Source: Sipunculus nudus
Lineage: Eukaryota > Annelida > Sipuncula > Golfingiida > Sipunculidae
Reading direction: 5' to 3'
Assembly: GCA_026874595.1 (NCBI GenBank)
Contig: CM049309.1
Coordinates: 27,097,033 to 27,161,032, forward strand
Length of the DNA: 64,000 nucleotides
The position numbers were made by a program, and so were the translations under genes. The notes beneath the pieces are model-generated. The model saw only the letters and a program-made list of their open reading frames with translations, made no database searches and was not told where the DNA came from. Positions within the stretch are counted from its first letter, which is position 1, and each line of letters starts with the position of its first letter. Positions 13,401 to 29,200 of this stretch are shown one piece after another.

Positions 13401-16400
13401 TGACACAGAGACTTACTCGGGGTCCGTCAGTAATGTACCACAATAACTTCTATCATCATGACACAGTGAATTACTCGGGGTACGTCAGTGATGTTCTGTA
13501 CACACTTCTATCATCATGACACAGTGAATTACTCGGGGTACGTCAGTGATGTTCTGTACACACTTCTATCATCATGACACAGAGACTTACTAGGGGTCCG
13601 TCAGTAATGTACAACAATCACTTCTATAATCATGACAAAGTGAATTACTCGGGGTACGTCAGTGATGTTCTGTACACACTTCTATCATCATGACACAGTG
13701 AATTACTCGGGGTACGTCAGTGATGTTCTGTACACACTTCTATCATCATGACACAGTGAATTACTCGGGGTACGTCAGTGATGTTCTGTACACACTTCTA
13801 TCATAATGACACAGAGACTTACTCGGGGTCCGTCAGTAATGTACAACAATCACTTCTATAATCATGACAAAGTGAATTACTCGGGGTCCGTCAATGATGT
13901 ACTGTACACACTTCTATCATCATGACAAAGTGAATTACTCGGGGTACGTCAGTGATGTTCTGTACACACTTCTATCATCATGACACAGTGAATTACTCGG
14001 GGTCCGTCAGTGATGTTCTGTACACACTTCTATCATCATGACACAGTTAATTACTCGGGGTACGTCAGTGATGTTCTGTACACACTTCTATCATCATGAC
14101 ACAGAGACTTACTCGGGGTCCGTCAGTAATGTACAACAATCACTTCTATCATCATGACACAGTGAATTACTCGGGGTCCATCAATGATGTACTGTACACA
14201 CTTCTATCTTCATGACACAGAGACTTACTCGGGGTCCGTCAGTAATGTACAACAATCACTTCTATAATCATGACAATGTGAATTACTCGGGGTCCGTCAA
14301 TGATGTACTGTACACACTTCTATCATCATGACACAGTGAATTACTCGGGGTACGTCAGTGATGTTCTGTACACACTTCTATCATCATGACACAGTGAATT
14401 ACTCGGGGTACGTCAGTGATGTACTGTACACACTTCTATCATCATGACACAGAGACTTACTCGGGGTCCGTCAGTAATTTCCAACAATCACTTCTATCAT
14501 CATGACACAGTGAATTACTCGGCGTACGTCAGTGATGTTCTGTACACACTTCTATCATCATGACACAGTGAATTACTCGGGGTCCGTCAGTAATTTCCAA
14601 CAATCACTTCTATCATCATGACACAGTGAATTACTCGGGGTACGTCAGTGATGTTCTGTACACACTTCTATCATCATGACACAGAGACTTACTCGGGGTC
14701 CGTCAGTAATGTACAACAATCACTTCTATAATCATGACAAAGTGAATTACTCGGGGTACGTCAGTGATGTTCTGTACACCCTTCTATCATCATGACACAG
14801 TGAATTACTCGGGGTACGTCAGTGATGTTCTGTACACACTTCTATCATCATGACACAGTGAATTACTCGGGGTACGTCAGTGATGTTCTGTACACACTTC
14901 TATCATAATGACACAGAGACTTACTCGGGGTCCGTCAGTAATGTACAACAATCACTTCTATAATCATGACAAAGTGAATTACTCGGGGTCCGTCAATGAT
15001 GTACTGTACACACTTCTATCATCATGACAAAGTGAATTACTCGGGGTACGTCAGTGATGTTCTGTACACACTTCTATCATCATGACACAGTGAATTACTC
15101 GGGGTCCGTCAGTGATGTACTGTACAGACTTCTATCATCATGGCACAGTTAATTACTCGGGGTACGTCAGTGATGTTCTGTACACACTTCTATCATCATG
15201 ACACAGTGAATTACTCGGGGTCCGTCAGTGATGTACTGTACAGACTTCTATCATCATGACACAGAGACTTACTCGGGGTCCGTCAGTAATGTACAACAAT
15301 CACTTCTATCATCATGACACAGTGAATTAATTGGGGTCCGTCAATGATGTACTGTACACACTTCTATCATCATGACACAGAGACTTACTCGGGGTCCGTC
15401 AGTAATGTACAACAATCACTTCTATAATCATGACAAAGTGAATTACTCGGGGTCCGTCAATGATGTACTGTACACACTTCTTTCATCATGACACAGTGAA
15501 TTACTCGGGGTACATCAGTGATGTTCTGTACACACTTCTATCATCATGACACAGTGAATTACTCGGGGTACGTCAGTGATGTTCTGTACACACTTCTATC
15601 ATCATGACACAGAGACTTACTCGGGGTCCGTCAGTAATGTACAACAATCACTTCTATCCTCATGACACAGTGAATTACTCGGGGTCCGTCAATGATGTAC
15701 TGTACACACTTCTATCATCATGACACAGTGAATTACTCGGGGTACGTCAGTGATGTTCTGTACACACTTCTATCATCATGACACAGTGAATTACTCGGGG
15801 TACGTCAGTGATGTACTGTACACACTTCTATCATCATGACACAGTGAATTACTCGGGGTACATCAGTGATGTTCTGTACACACTTCTATCATCATGACAC
15901 AGAGACTTACTCGGGGTCCGTCAGTAATGTACAACAATCACTTCTATAATCATGACAAAGTGAATTACTCGGGGTCCGTCAATGATGTACTGTACACAAT
16001 TCTATCATCATGACACAGTGAATTACTCGGGGGACGTCAGTGATGTTCTGTACACACTTCTATCATCATGACACGGTGACTAACTCGGGGTCCGTCAGTG
16101 ATGTACTGTACACACTTCTATCATCATGTCACAGAGACTTACTCGGGACCGGTCAGTGATGTTCTGTACACACTTCTATCATCAACACACACAGACTTAC
16201 TCGGGGTCCGTCAGTGATGTACTGTACACACTTCTATCATAATGACACAGAGACTTACTCGGGGTCCGTCAGTAATGTACAACAATCATTTCTATAATCA
16301 TGACAAAGTGAATTACTCGGGGTCCGTCAATGATGTACTGTATACACTTCTATCATCATGACAAAGTGACTTATTCGGGGTCCGTCAGTTATGTACTGCA

Positions 16401-19400
16401 ATCACTTCTATCATCATGACACAGTGAATTACTCGGGGTACGTCAGTGATGTTCTGTACACACTTCTATCATCATGACACAGTGAATTACTCGGGGTACG
16501 TCAGTGATCTTCTGTACACACTTCTATCATCATGACACAGAGACTTACTCGGGGTCCGTCAGTAATGTACAACAATCACTTCTATAATCATGACAAAGTG
16601 AATTACTCGGGGTCCGTCAGTGATGTTCTGTACACACTTCTATCATCATGACACAGTGAATTACTCGGGGTACGTCAGTGATGTTCTGTACACTCTTCTA
16701 TCACCATGACACAGTGAATTACTCGGGGTACGACAGTGATGTTCTGTACACACTTCTATCATCATGACACAGTGAATTACTCGGGGTCCGTCAATGATGT
16801 ACTGTACACAATTCTATCATCATGACACAGTGAATTACTCGGGGTCCGTCAATGATGTACTGTACACACTTCTGTGATCATGACACGTTTGCTGACTCGG
16901 GGCCGGTCAGTGATGTACTGTACACACTTCTATCATCATGACAAAGGGACTTACTCGGGCCGGTCGGTGATGTTCTGTACACATTTCTATCATCATAACA
17001 CGATTACTTACTCGGGGCCGATCAGTGAAGTACTCTACACACTTCTATCATCATGACACAGTGACTTACTCGGGACCGGTCAGTGATGTACTGTACACAC
17101 TTCTATCATCATGACACAGTGACTTAATTACTCCTGGCTCGTCCGTAATGTATTGTACACACTTCTATCATGATGACACAGTGAATTACTCGGGGTCCGT
17201 CATGTACTGTACACACTTCTTTCATTATGACACAGGGACTTACTCGGGGTCCGTAAGTGATGTACTGTACACATTTCTATCATCATGACACAATGACTTA
17301 TTCGGGGTACGTCAGTGATGTTCTGTACACACTTCTATCATCATGACACAGTGAATTACTAGGGGTACGTCAGTGATGTTCTGTACACACTTCTATCATC
17401 ATGACACAGAGACTTAATTACTCCTGGCTCGTCCGTAATGTATTGTACACACTTCTATCATGATGACACAGTGCATTACTCGGGGTCCGTCAGTGATGTA
17501 CTGTACACAATTCTATCATCATGACACAGAGACTTACTCGGGGTCCGTCAGTACTGTACTGTACACACTTCTATCATCATGCGAAGTGACTTATTTGGGG
17601 TCCGTCAGTGATGAACTGTACACAGTTCTATCATCATGACACAGAGACTTTTTCGGGATCCGTCAGTGATGTACTGCAATCACTTCTATCATCATGACAC
17701 AGTGAATTACTCGGGGTCCGTCAGTGATGTACTGTTCACACTTCTATCATCATGACACAGTGAATTACTCGGGGTACGTCAGTGATGTTCTGTACACACT
17801 TCTATCATCATGACACGGTGACTTACTCGGGGTCCGTCAGTGATGTACTGTACACACTTCTATCATCATGTCACAGAGACTTACTCGGGACCGGTCAGTG
17901 ATGTTCTGTACACACTTCTATCATCAACACACAGAGACTTACTCGGGGGCCGTCAGTGATGTACTGTACACACTTCTATCATAATGACTGAGAGACTTAC
18001 TCGGGGTCCGTCAGTAATGTACAACAATCACTTCTATAATCATGACAAAGTGAATTACTCGGGGTCCGTCAATGATGTACTGTACACACTTCTATCATCA
18101 TGACACAGTGAATTACTCGGGGTACGTCAGTGATGTTCTGTACACACTTCTATCATCATGACACAGAGACTTACTCGGGGTCCGTCAGTAATGTACAACA
18201 ATCACTTCTATAATCATGACAAAGTGAATTACTCGGGGACCGTCAATGATGTACTGTATACACTTCTATCATCATGACACAGTGAATTACTCGGGGTACG
18301 TCAGTGATGTTCTGTACACACTTCTATCATCATGACACAGTGAATTACTCGGGGTACGTCAGTGATGTTCTGTACACACTTCTATCATCATGACACAGAG
18401 ACTTACTCGGGGTCCGTCAGTAATGTACAACAATCAATTCTATAATCATGACAAAGTGAATTACTCGGGGTACGTCAGTGATGTTCTGTACACACTTCTA
18501 TCATCATGACACAGTGAATTACTCGGGGTACGTCAGTGAGGTTCTGTACACACTTCTATCATCATGACACAGAGACTTACTCGGGGTCCGTCAGTAATGT
18601 ACAACAATCACTTCTATAATCATCACAAAGTGAATTAATCGGGGTACGTCAGTGATGTTCTGTACACACTTCTATAATCATGACACAGTGAATTACTCGG
18701 GGTACGTCAGTGATGTTCTGTACACACTTCTATCATCATGACACAGTGAATTACTCGGGGTACGTCAGTGATGTTCTGTACACACTTCTATCATCATGAC
18801 ACAGTGAATTACTCGGGGTACGTCAGTGATGTTCTGTACACACTTCTATCATCATGACACGGTGAATTACTCGGGGTACGTCAGTGCTGTTCTGTACACA
18901 CTTCTATCATCATGACACAGAGACTTACTCGGGGACCGTCAGTAATGTAAAACAATCACTTCTATAATCATGACAAAGTGAATTACTCGGGGTACGTCAG
19001 TGATGTTCTGTACACACTTCTATCATCATGACACAGTGAATTATTCGGGGTCCGTCAGTGATGTACTGTACACACTTCTATCATCATGACACAGTGAATT
19101 ACTCGGGGTACGTCAGTGATGTTCTGTACACACTTCTATCATCATGACACAGAGACTTACTCGGGGTCCGTCAGTAATGTACAACAATCACTTCTATCAT
19201 CATGACACAGTGAATTACTCGGGGTCCTTCAATGATGTACTGTACACACGTCTATCATCATGACACAGTGAATTACTCGGGGTCCGTCAATGAAGAACTG
19301 TACACACTTCTATCATCATGACACAGAGACTTACTCGGGGTCCGTCAGTAATGTACAACAATCACTTCTATCATCATGACACAGTGAATTACTCGGGGTA

Positions 19401-22380
19401 CGTCAGTGATGTTCTGTACACACTTCTATCATCATGACACAGTGAATTACTCGGGGTACGTCAGTGATGTTCTGTACACACTTCTATCATCATGACACAG
19501 AGACTTACTCGGGATCCGTCAGTAATGTACAACAATCACTTCTATAATCATGACAAAGTGAATTACTCGGGGTACGTCAGTGATGATCTGTACACACTTC
19601 TATCATCATGACACAGTGAATTACTCGGGGTACGTCAGTGATGTTCTGTACACACTTCTATCATCATGACACAGTGAATTACTCGGGGTACGTCAGTGAT
19701 GTTCTGTACACACTTCTATCATAATGACACAGAGACTTACTCGGGGTCCGTCAGTAATGTACAACAATCACTTCTATAATCATGACAAAGTGAATTACTC
19801 GGGGTCCGTCAATGATGTACTGTACACACTTCTATCATCATGACAAAGTGAATTACTCGGGGTACGTCAGTGATGTTCTGTACACACATCTATCATCATG
19901 ACACAGTGAATTACTCGGGGTCCGTCAGTGATGTACTGTACACACTTCTATCATCATGACACAGTGAATTACTCGGGGTACGTCAGTGATGTTCTGTACA
20001 CACTTCTATCATCATGACACAGAGACTTATTCGGGGTCCGCCAGTAATGTACAACAATCACTTCTATCATCATGACACAGTGAATTACTCGGGGTCCGTC
20101 AATGATGTACTGTACACACTTCTATCATCATGACACAGAGACTTACTCGGGGTCCGTCAGTAATGTACAACAATCACTTCTATAATCATGACAAAGTGAA
20201 TTACTCGGGGTCCGTCAATGATGTACTGTACACACTTCTATCATCATGACACAGAGACTTACTCGGGGTCCGCCAGTAATGTACAACAATCACTTCTATC
20301 ATCATGACACAGTGAATTACTCGGGGTCCGTCAATGATGTACTGTACACACTTCTATCATCATGACACAGTGAATTACTCGGGGTACGTCAGTGATGTTC
20401 TGTACACACTTCTGTCATCATGACACAGTGAATTACTCGGGGTACGTTATTGATGTACTGTACACACTTCTATCATCATGACACAGTGAATTACTCGGGG
20501 TACGTCAGTGATGTTCTGTACACACTTCTATCATCATGACACAGAGACTTACTCGGGGTCCGTCAGTAATGTACAACAATCACTTCTATAATCATGACAA
20601 AGTGAATTACTCGGGGTCCGTCAATGATGTACTGTACACACTTCTATCATCATGACACAGTGAATTACTCGGGGTACGTCAGTGATGTTCTGTACACACT
20701 TCTATCATCATGACACGGTGACTTACTCGGGGTCCGTCAGTGATGTTCTGTACACACTTCTATCATCATGTCACAGAGACTTACTCAGGACCGGTCAGTG
20801 ATGTTCTGTACACACTTCTATCATCAACACACAGAGACTTACTCGGGGTCCGTCAGTGATGTACTGTACACACTTCTATCATAATGACACAGAGACTTAC
20901 TCGGGGTCCGTCAGTAATGTACAACAATCACTTCTATAATCATGACAAAGTGAATTACTCGGGGTCCATCAATGATGTACTGTACACACTTCTATCATCA
21001 TGACAAAGTGACTTATTCGGGGTCCGTCAGTTATGTACTGCAATCACTTCTATCATCATGACACAGTGACTTACTCGGGACCGGTCAGTGATGTACTGTA
21101 CACACTTCTATCATCATGACACAGTGACTTAATTACTCCTGGCTCGTCTGTAATGTATTGTACACACTTCTATCATGATGACACAGTGAATTACTCGGGG
21201 TCCGTCATGTACTGTACACACTTCTTTCATTATGACACAGGGACTTACTCGGGGTCCGTAAGTGATGTACTGTACACATTTCTATCATCATGACACAATG
21301 ACTTATTCGGGGTACGTCAGTGATGTTCTGTACACACTTCTATCATCATGACACAGTGAATTACTCGGGGTACGTCAGTGATGTTCTGTACACACTTCTA
21401 TCATCATGACACAGAGACTTAATTACTCCTGGCTCGTCCGTAATGTATTGTACACACTTCTATCATGATGACACAGTGAATTACTCGGGGTCCGTCATGT
21501 ACTGTACATACTTCTTTCATTATGACAAAGTGAATTACTCGGGGTCCGTCAATGATGTACTGTACACACTTCTATCATCATGACAAAGTGAATTACTCGG
21601 GGTACGTCAGTGATGTTCTGTACACACTTCTATCATCATGACACAGTGAATTACTCGGGGTCCGTCAGTGATGTACTGTACACACTTCTATCATCATGAC
21701 ACAGTGAATTACTCGGGGTACGTCAGTGATGTTCTGTACACACTTCTATCATCATGACACAGAGACTTACTCGGGGTCCGTCAGTAATGTACAACAATCA
21801 CTTCTATCATCATGACACAGTGAATTACTCGGGGTCCGTCAATGATGTACTGTACACACTTCTATCATCATGACACAGAGACTTACTCGGGGTCCGTCAG
21901 TAATGTACAACAATCACTTCTATAATCATGACAAAGTGAATTACTCGGGGTCCGTCAATGATGTACTGTACACACTTCTATCATCATGACACAGTGAATT
22001 ACTCGGGGTACGTCAGTGATGTTCTGTACACACTTCTATCATCATGACACAGTGAATTACTCGGGGTACGTCAGTGATGTTCTGTACACACTTCTATCAT
22101 CATGACACAGAGACTTACTCGGGGTCCGTCAGTAATGTACAACAATCACTTCTATCATAATGACACAGTGAATTACTAGGGGTCCGTCAATGATGTACTG
22201 TACACACTTCTATCATCATGACACAGTGAATTACTCGGGGTACGTCAGTGATGTACTGTACACACTTCTATCATCATGACACAGTGAATTACTCGGGGTA
22301 CGTCAGTGATGTACTGTACACACTGCTATCATCATGACACAGTGAATTACTCGGGGGTACGTCAGTGATGTTCTGTACAC
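7440..22380 (+). repeat. left half of array: A/B/C monomers in 3.7-10 kb higher-order blocks
   Basis: This part is mostly three subfamilies in changing order. A marker pair, 'gacacggtgact' followed one unit later by 'gtcacagagacttactcgg', recurs at 7777, 12359, 16070, 17812, 20712 and 22569. The spacings are close to whole numbers of monomers: 4582 (79x58), 3711 (64x58 minus 1), 1742 (30x58 plus 2), 2900 (50x58) and 1857 (32x58 plus 1). The minus 1 is explained by a single-base deletion in a G-run near 13131. The rare variant 'gtactgtactgtacac' followed by 'atcatgcgaagtgactta' occurs at 7516 and again at 17551, an offset of 10,035 bp. Rare 'tttcatcatgac' variants at 11771 and 15482 show the same 64-unit offset. 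Confidence 0.85.
16874..17222 (+). repeat. marker cassette of divergent monomers (first of eight copies)
   Basis: Six consecutive non-standard units form a recognisable cassette: 'gtttgctgactcgg' (58 bp), 'gacaaagggacttactcggg' (57 bp), 'aacacgattacttactcggg' (58 bp), a 'gggaccggtcag' unit (58 bp), 'ttaattactcctggctcg' (62 bp), and a 54-bp unit ending 'ttctttcattat'. The cassette start recurs at 26273, 30793, 34617, 36244, 38388, 42210 and 43826; some later copies keep only the first part. Its first three units give a 60-codon open frame that is identical or nearly so in most copies. I attribute that to recent duplication rather than to coding selection. Confidence 0.85.
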
Positions 22381-25300
22381 ACTTCTATCATCATGACACA
22401 GAGACTTACTCGGGGTCCGTCAGTAATGTACAACAATCACTTCTATAATCATGACAAAATGAATTACTCGGGGTCCGTCAATGATGTACTGTACACACTT
22501 CTATCATCATGACACAGTGAATTACTCGGGGTACGTCAGTGATGTTCTGTACATACTTCTATTATCATGACACGGTGACTTACTCGGGGTCCGTCAGTGA
22601 TGTACTGTACACACTTCTATCATCATGTCACAGAGACTTACTCGGGACCGGTCAGTGATGTTCTGTACACACTTCTATCATCAACACACAGAGACTTACT
22701 CGGGGTCCGTCAATGATGTACTGTACACACTTCTATCATCATGACAAAGTGACTTATTCGGGGTCCGTCAGTTATGTACTGCAATCACTTCTATCATCAT
22801 GACACAGTGAATTACTAGGGGTACGTCAGTGATGTTCTGTACACACTTCTATCATCATGACACAGTGAATTACTCGGGGTACGTCAGTGATGTTCTGTAC
22901 ACACTTCTATCATCATGACACAGAGACTTACTCGGGGTCCGTCAGTAATTTACAACAATCACTTCTATAATCATGACAAAGTGAATTACTCGGGGTCCGT
23001 CAATGATGTACTGTACACTCCTCTATCATCATGACACAGTGAATTACTCGGGGTACGTCAGTGATGTTCTGTACACACTTCTATCACCATGACACAGTGA
23101 ATTACTCGGGGTACGTCAGTGATGTTCTGTACACACTTCTATCATCATGACACAGTGAATTACTCGGGGTCCGTCAATGATGTACTGTACATACTTCTAT
23201 CATCATGACACAGTGAATTACTCGGGGTCCGTCAATGATGTACTGTACACACTTCTATCATCATGACACAGTGAATTACTCGGGGTACGTCAGTGATGTT
23301 CTGTACACACTTCTATCATCATGACACGGTGACTTACTCGGGGTCCTTCAGTGATGTACTGTACACACTTCTATCATCATGTCACAGAGACTTACTCGGG
23401 GTCCGTCAGTTATGTACTGCAATCACTTCTATCATCATGACACAGTGAATTACTCGGGGTCCGTCAGTGAAGTACTGTACACACTTCTATCATCATGACA
23501 CAGTGAATTACTCGGGGTACGTCAGTGATGTTCTGTACACACTTCTATCATCATGACACAGTGAATTACTCGGGGTACGTCAGTGATGTTCTGTACACAC
23601 TTCTATCATCATGACACAGAGACTTACTCGGGGTACGTCAGTGATGTTCTGTACACACTTCTATCATCATAACACGATTACTTACTCGGGGCCGATCAGT
23701 GAAGTACTCTACACACTTCTATCATCATGACACAGTGACTTACTCGGGACCGGTCAGTGAAGTACTCTACACACTTCTATCATCATGACAAAGTGACTTA
23801 TTCGGGGTCCGTCAGTTATGTACTGCAATCACTTCTATCATCATGACACAGTGAATTACTCGGGGTCCGTCAATGATGTACTGTACACACTTCTATCATC
23901 ATGACACAGTGAATTACTCGGGGTACGTCAGTGATGTTCTGTACACACTTCTATCATCATGACACAGAGACTTACTCGGGGTCCGTCAGTGATGTACTGT
24001 ACACACTTCTATCATCATGTCACAGAGACTTACTCGGGACCGGTCAGTGATGTTCTGTACACACTTCTATCATCGACACACAGAGACTTACTCGGGGTCC
24101 GTCAGTGATGTACTGTACACACTTCTATCATAATGACACAGAGACTTACTCGGGGTCCGTCAGTAATGTACAACAATCACTTCTATAATCATGACAAAGT
24201 GAATTACTCGGGGTCCGTCAATGATGTACTGTACACACTTCTATCATCATGACACAGTGAATTACTCGGGGTACGTCAGTGATGTTCTGTACATACTTCT
24301 ATTATCATGACACGGTGACTTACTCGGGGTCCGTCAGTGATGTACTGTACACACTTCTATCATCATGTCACAGAGACTTACTCGGGACCGGTCAGTGATG
24401 TTCTGTACACACTTCTATCATCAACACACAGAGACTTACTCGGGGTCCGTCAATGATGTACTGTACACACTTCTATCATCATGACAAAGTGACTTATTCG
24501 GGGTCCGTCAGTTATGTACTGCAATCACTTCTATCATCATGACACAGTGAATTACTAGGGGTACGTCAGTGATGTTCTGTACACACTTCTATCATCATGA
24601 CACAGTGAATTACTCGGGGTACGTCAGTGATGTTCTGTACACACTTCTATCATCATGACACAGAGACTTACTCGGGGTCCGTCAGTAATTTACAACAATC
24701 ACTTCTATAATCATGACAAAGTGAATTACTCGGGGTCCGTCAATGATGTACTGTACACTCCTCTATCATCATGACACAGTGAATTACTCGGGGTACGTCA
24801 GTGATGTTCTGTACACACTTCTATCACCATGACACAGTGAATTACTCGGGGTACGTCAGTGATGTTCTGTACATACTTCTATCATCATGACACAGTGAAT
24901 TACTCGGGGTCCGTCAATGATGTACTGTACATACTTCTATCATCATGACACAGTGAATTACTCGGGGTCCGTCAATGATGTACTGTACACACTTCTATCA
25001 TCATGACACAGTGAATTACTCGGGGTACGTCAGTGATGTTCTGTACACACTTCTATCATCATGACACGGTGACTTACTCGGGGTCCTTCAGTGATGTACT
25101 GTACACACTTCTATCATCATGTCACAGAGACTTACTCGGGGTCCGTCAGTTATGTACTGCAATCACTTCTATCATCATGACACAGTGAATTACTCGGGGT
25201 CCGTCAGTGAAGTACTGTACACACTTCTATCATCATGACACAGTGAATTACTCGGGGTACGTCAGTGATGTTCTGTACACACTTCTATCATCATGACACA

Positions 25301-25860
25301 GTGAATTACTCGGGGTACGTCAGTGATGTTCTGTACACACTTCTATCATCATGACACAGAGACTTACTCGGGGTACGTCAGTGATGTTCTGTACACACTT
25401 CTATCATCATAACACGATTACTTACTCGGGGCCGATCAGTGAAGTACTCTACACACTTCTATAATCATGACACAGTGACTTACTCGGGACCGGTCAGTGA
25501 AGTACTCTACACACTTCTATCATCATGACAAAGTGACTTATTCGGGGTCCGTCAGTTATGTACTGCAATCACTTCTATCATCATGACACAGTGAATTACT
25601 CGGGGTCCGTCAATGATGTACTGTACACACTTCTATCATCATGACACAGTGAATTACTCGGGGTACGTCAGTGATGTTCTGTACACACTTCTATCATCAT
25701 GACACAGAGACTTACTCGGGGTCCGTCAGTGATGTACTGTACACACTTCTATCATCATGTCACAGAGACTTACTCGGGACCGGTCAGTGATGTTCTGTAC
25801 ACACTTCTATCATCAACACACAGAGACTTACTCGGGGTCCGTCAGTGATGTACTGTACAC
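22381..25860 (+). repeat. two-copy 1,740-bp higher-order repeat
   Basis: 22381-24120 and 24121-25860 are direct tandem copies, each 30 monomers of 58 bp. Comparing them line by line I find six single-base differences (for example 'catcgacaca' at 24071 versus 'catcaacaca', and 'aaaat' versus 'aaagt' near 22457), which is about 99.7% identity. A third copy begins at 25861 but leaves the pattern after roughly 90 bases. Individual monomers within one copy differ far more from each other than the two copies do, so the whole block was duplicated recently. Confidence 0.95.
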
Positions 25861-26272
25861 ACTTCTATCATAATGACACAGAGACTTACTCGGGGTCCGT
25901 CAGTAATGTACAACAATCACTTCTATAATCATGACAAAGTGAATTACTCGGGGTCCGTCAGTGAAGTACTGTACACACTTCTATCATCATGACACAGTGA
26001 ATTACTCGGGGTACGTCAGTGATGTTCTGTACACACTTCTATCATCATGACACAGTGAATTACTCGGGGTACGTCAGTGATGTTCTGTACACACTTCTAT
26101 CATCATGACACAGAGACTTACTCGGGGTACGTCAGTGATGTTCTGTACACACTTCTATCATCATGACACAGAGACTTACTCGGGGTCCGTCAGTAATGTA
26201 CAACAATCACTTCTATAATCATGACAAAGTGAATTACTCGGGGTCCGTCAATGATGTACTGTACACACTTCT

Positions 26273-29200
26273 GTGATCATGACACCTTTGCTGACTCGGG
26301 GCCGGTCAGTGATGTACTGTACACACTTCTATCATCATGACAAAGGGACTTACTCGGGCCGGTCGGTGATGTTCTGTACACATTTCTATCATCATAACAC
26401 GATTACTTACTCGGGGCCGATCAGTGAAGTACTCTACACACTTCTATCATCATGACACAGTGACTTACTCGGGACCGGTCAGTGATGTACTGTACACACT
26501 TCTATCATCATGACACAGTGACTTAATTACTCCTGGCTCGTCCGTAATGTATTGTACACACTTCTATCATGATGACACAGTGAATTACTCGGGGTCCGTC
26601 ATGTACTGTACACACTTCTTTCATTATGACACAGGGACTTACTCGGGGTACGTCAGTGATGTTCTGTACATACTTCTATCATCATGACACGGTGACTTAC
26701 TTGGGGTCCGTCAGTGATGTACTGTACACACTTCTATCATCATGTCACAGAGACTTACTCGGGACCGGTCAGTGATGTTCTGTACACACTTCTATCATCA
26801 ACACACAGAGACTTACTCGGGGTCCGTCAATAATGTACTGTACACACTTCTATCATCATGACAAAGTGACTTATTCGGGGTCCGTCAGTTATGTACTGCA
26901 ATCACTTCTATTATCATGACACAGTGAATTACTCGGGGTACGTCAGTGATGTTCTGTACACACTTCTATCATCATGACACAGTGAATTACTCGGGGTACG
27001 TCAGTGATGTTCTGTACACACTTCTATCATCATGACACAGTGAATTACTCGGGGTCCGTCAATGATGTACTGCAATCACTTCTATCATCATGACACAGTG
27101 AATTACTCGGGGTCCGTCAATGATGTACTGTACACACTTCTATCATCATGACACAGTGAATTACTCGGGGTACGTCAGTGATGTTCTGTACACACTTCTA
27201 TCATCATGACACGGTGACTTACTCGGGGTCCGTCAGTGATGTACTGTACACACTTCTATCATCATGTCACAGAGACTTACTCGGGACCGTTCAGTGATGT
27301 TCTGTACACACTTCTATCATCAACACACAGAGACTTACTCGGGACCGGTCAGTGATGTTCTGTACACACTTCTATCATCAACACACAGAGACTTACTCGG
27401 GGTCCGTCAATGATGTACTGTACACACTTCTATCATCATGACAAAGTGACTTATTCGGGGTCCGTCAGTTATGTACTGCAATCACTTCTATCATCATGAC
27501 ACAGTGAATTACTCGGGGTACGTCAGTGATGTTCTGTACACACTTCTATCATCATGACACAGTGAATTACTCGGGGTACGTCAGTGATGTTCTGTACACA
27601 CTTCTATCATCATGTCACAGAGACTTACTCGGGACCGTTCAGTGATGTTCTGTACACACTTCTATCATCAACACACAGAGACTTACTCGGGGTCCGTCAG
27701 TGATGTACTGTACACACTTCTATCATAATGACACAGAGATTTATTCGGGGTCCGTCAGTTATGTACTGCAATCACTTCTATCATCATGACAAAGGGACTT
27801 ACTCGGGCCGGTCGGTGATGTTCTGTACACATTTCTATCATCATAACACGATTACTTACTCGGGGCCGATCAGTGAAGTACTCCACACTTCTATCATCAT
27901 GACACAGTGACTTACTCGGGACCGGTCAGTGAAGTACTCTACACACTTCTATCATCATGACAAAGTGACTTATTCGGGGTCCGTCAGTTATGTACTGCAA
28001 TCACTTCTATCATCATGACACAGTGAATTACTCGGGGTCCGTCAATGATGTACTGTACACACTTCTATCATCATGACACAGTGAATTACTCGGGGTACGT
28101 CAGTGATGTTCTGTACACACTTCTATCATCATGACACAGAGACTTACTCGGGGTCCGTCAGTGATGTACTGTACACACTTCTATCATCATGTCACAGAGA
28201 CTTACTCGGGACCGGTCAGTGATGTTCTGTACACACTTCTATCATCAACACACAGAGACTTACTCGGGGTCCGTCAGTGATGTACTGTACACACTTCTAT
28301 CATCATGACAAAGTGACTTATTCGGGGTCCGTCAGTTATGTACTGCAATCACTTCTATCATCATGACACAGTGAATTACTCGGGGTACGTCAGTGATGTT
28401 CTGTACACACTTCTATCATCATGACACAGTGAATTACTCGGGGTACGTCAGTGATGTTCTGTACACACTTCTATCATCATGACACAGAGACTTACTCGGG
28501 GTCCGTCAGTAATGTACAACAATCACTTCTATAATCATGACAAAGTGAATTACTCGGGGTCCGTCAATGATGTACTGTACACTCTTCTATCATCATGACA
28601 AAGTGAATTACTTGGGGTACGTCAGTGATGTTCTGTACACACTTCTATCACCATGACACAGTGAATTACTCGGGGTACGTCAGTGATGTTCTGTACACAC
28701 TTCTATCATCATGACACAGTGAATTACTCGGGGTCCGTCAAAGATGTATTGTACATACTTCTATCATCATGACACAGTGAATCACTCGGGGTACGTCAGT
28801 GATGTTCTGTACACACTTCTATCATCATGACACAGTGAATTACTCGGGGTACGTCAGTGATGTTCTGTACACACTTCTATCATCATGACACAGAGACTTA
28901 CTCGGGGTCCGTCAGTAATGTACAACAATCACTTCTATCATCATGACACAGTGAATTACTCGGGGTCCGTCAATGATGTACTGTACACACTTCTATCATC
29001 ATGACACAGTGAATTACTCGGGGTACGTCAGTGATGTTCTGTACACACTTCTATCATCATGACACAGAGACTTACTCGGGGTCCGTCAGTAATGTACAAC
29101 AATCACTTCTCTAATCATGACAAAGTGAATTACTCGGGGTCCGTCAATGATGTACTGTACACACTTCTATCATCATGACACAGTGAATTACTCGGGGTAC

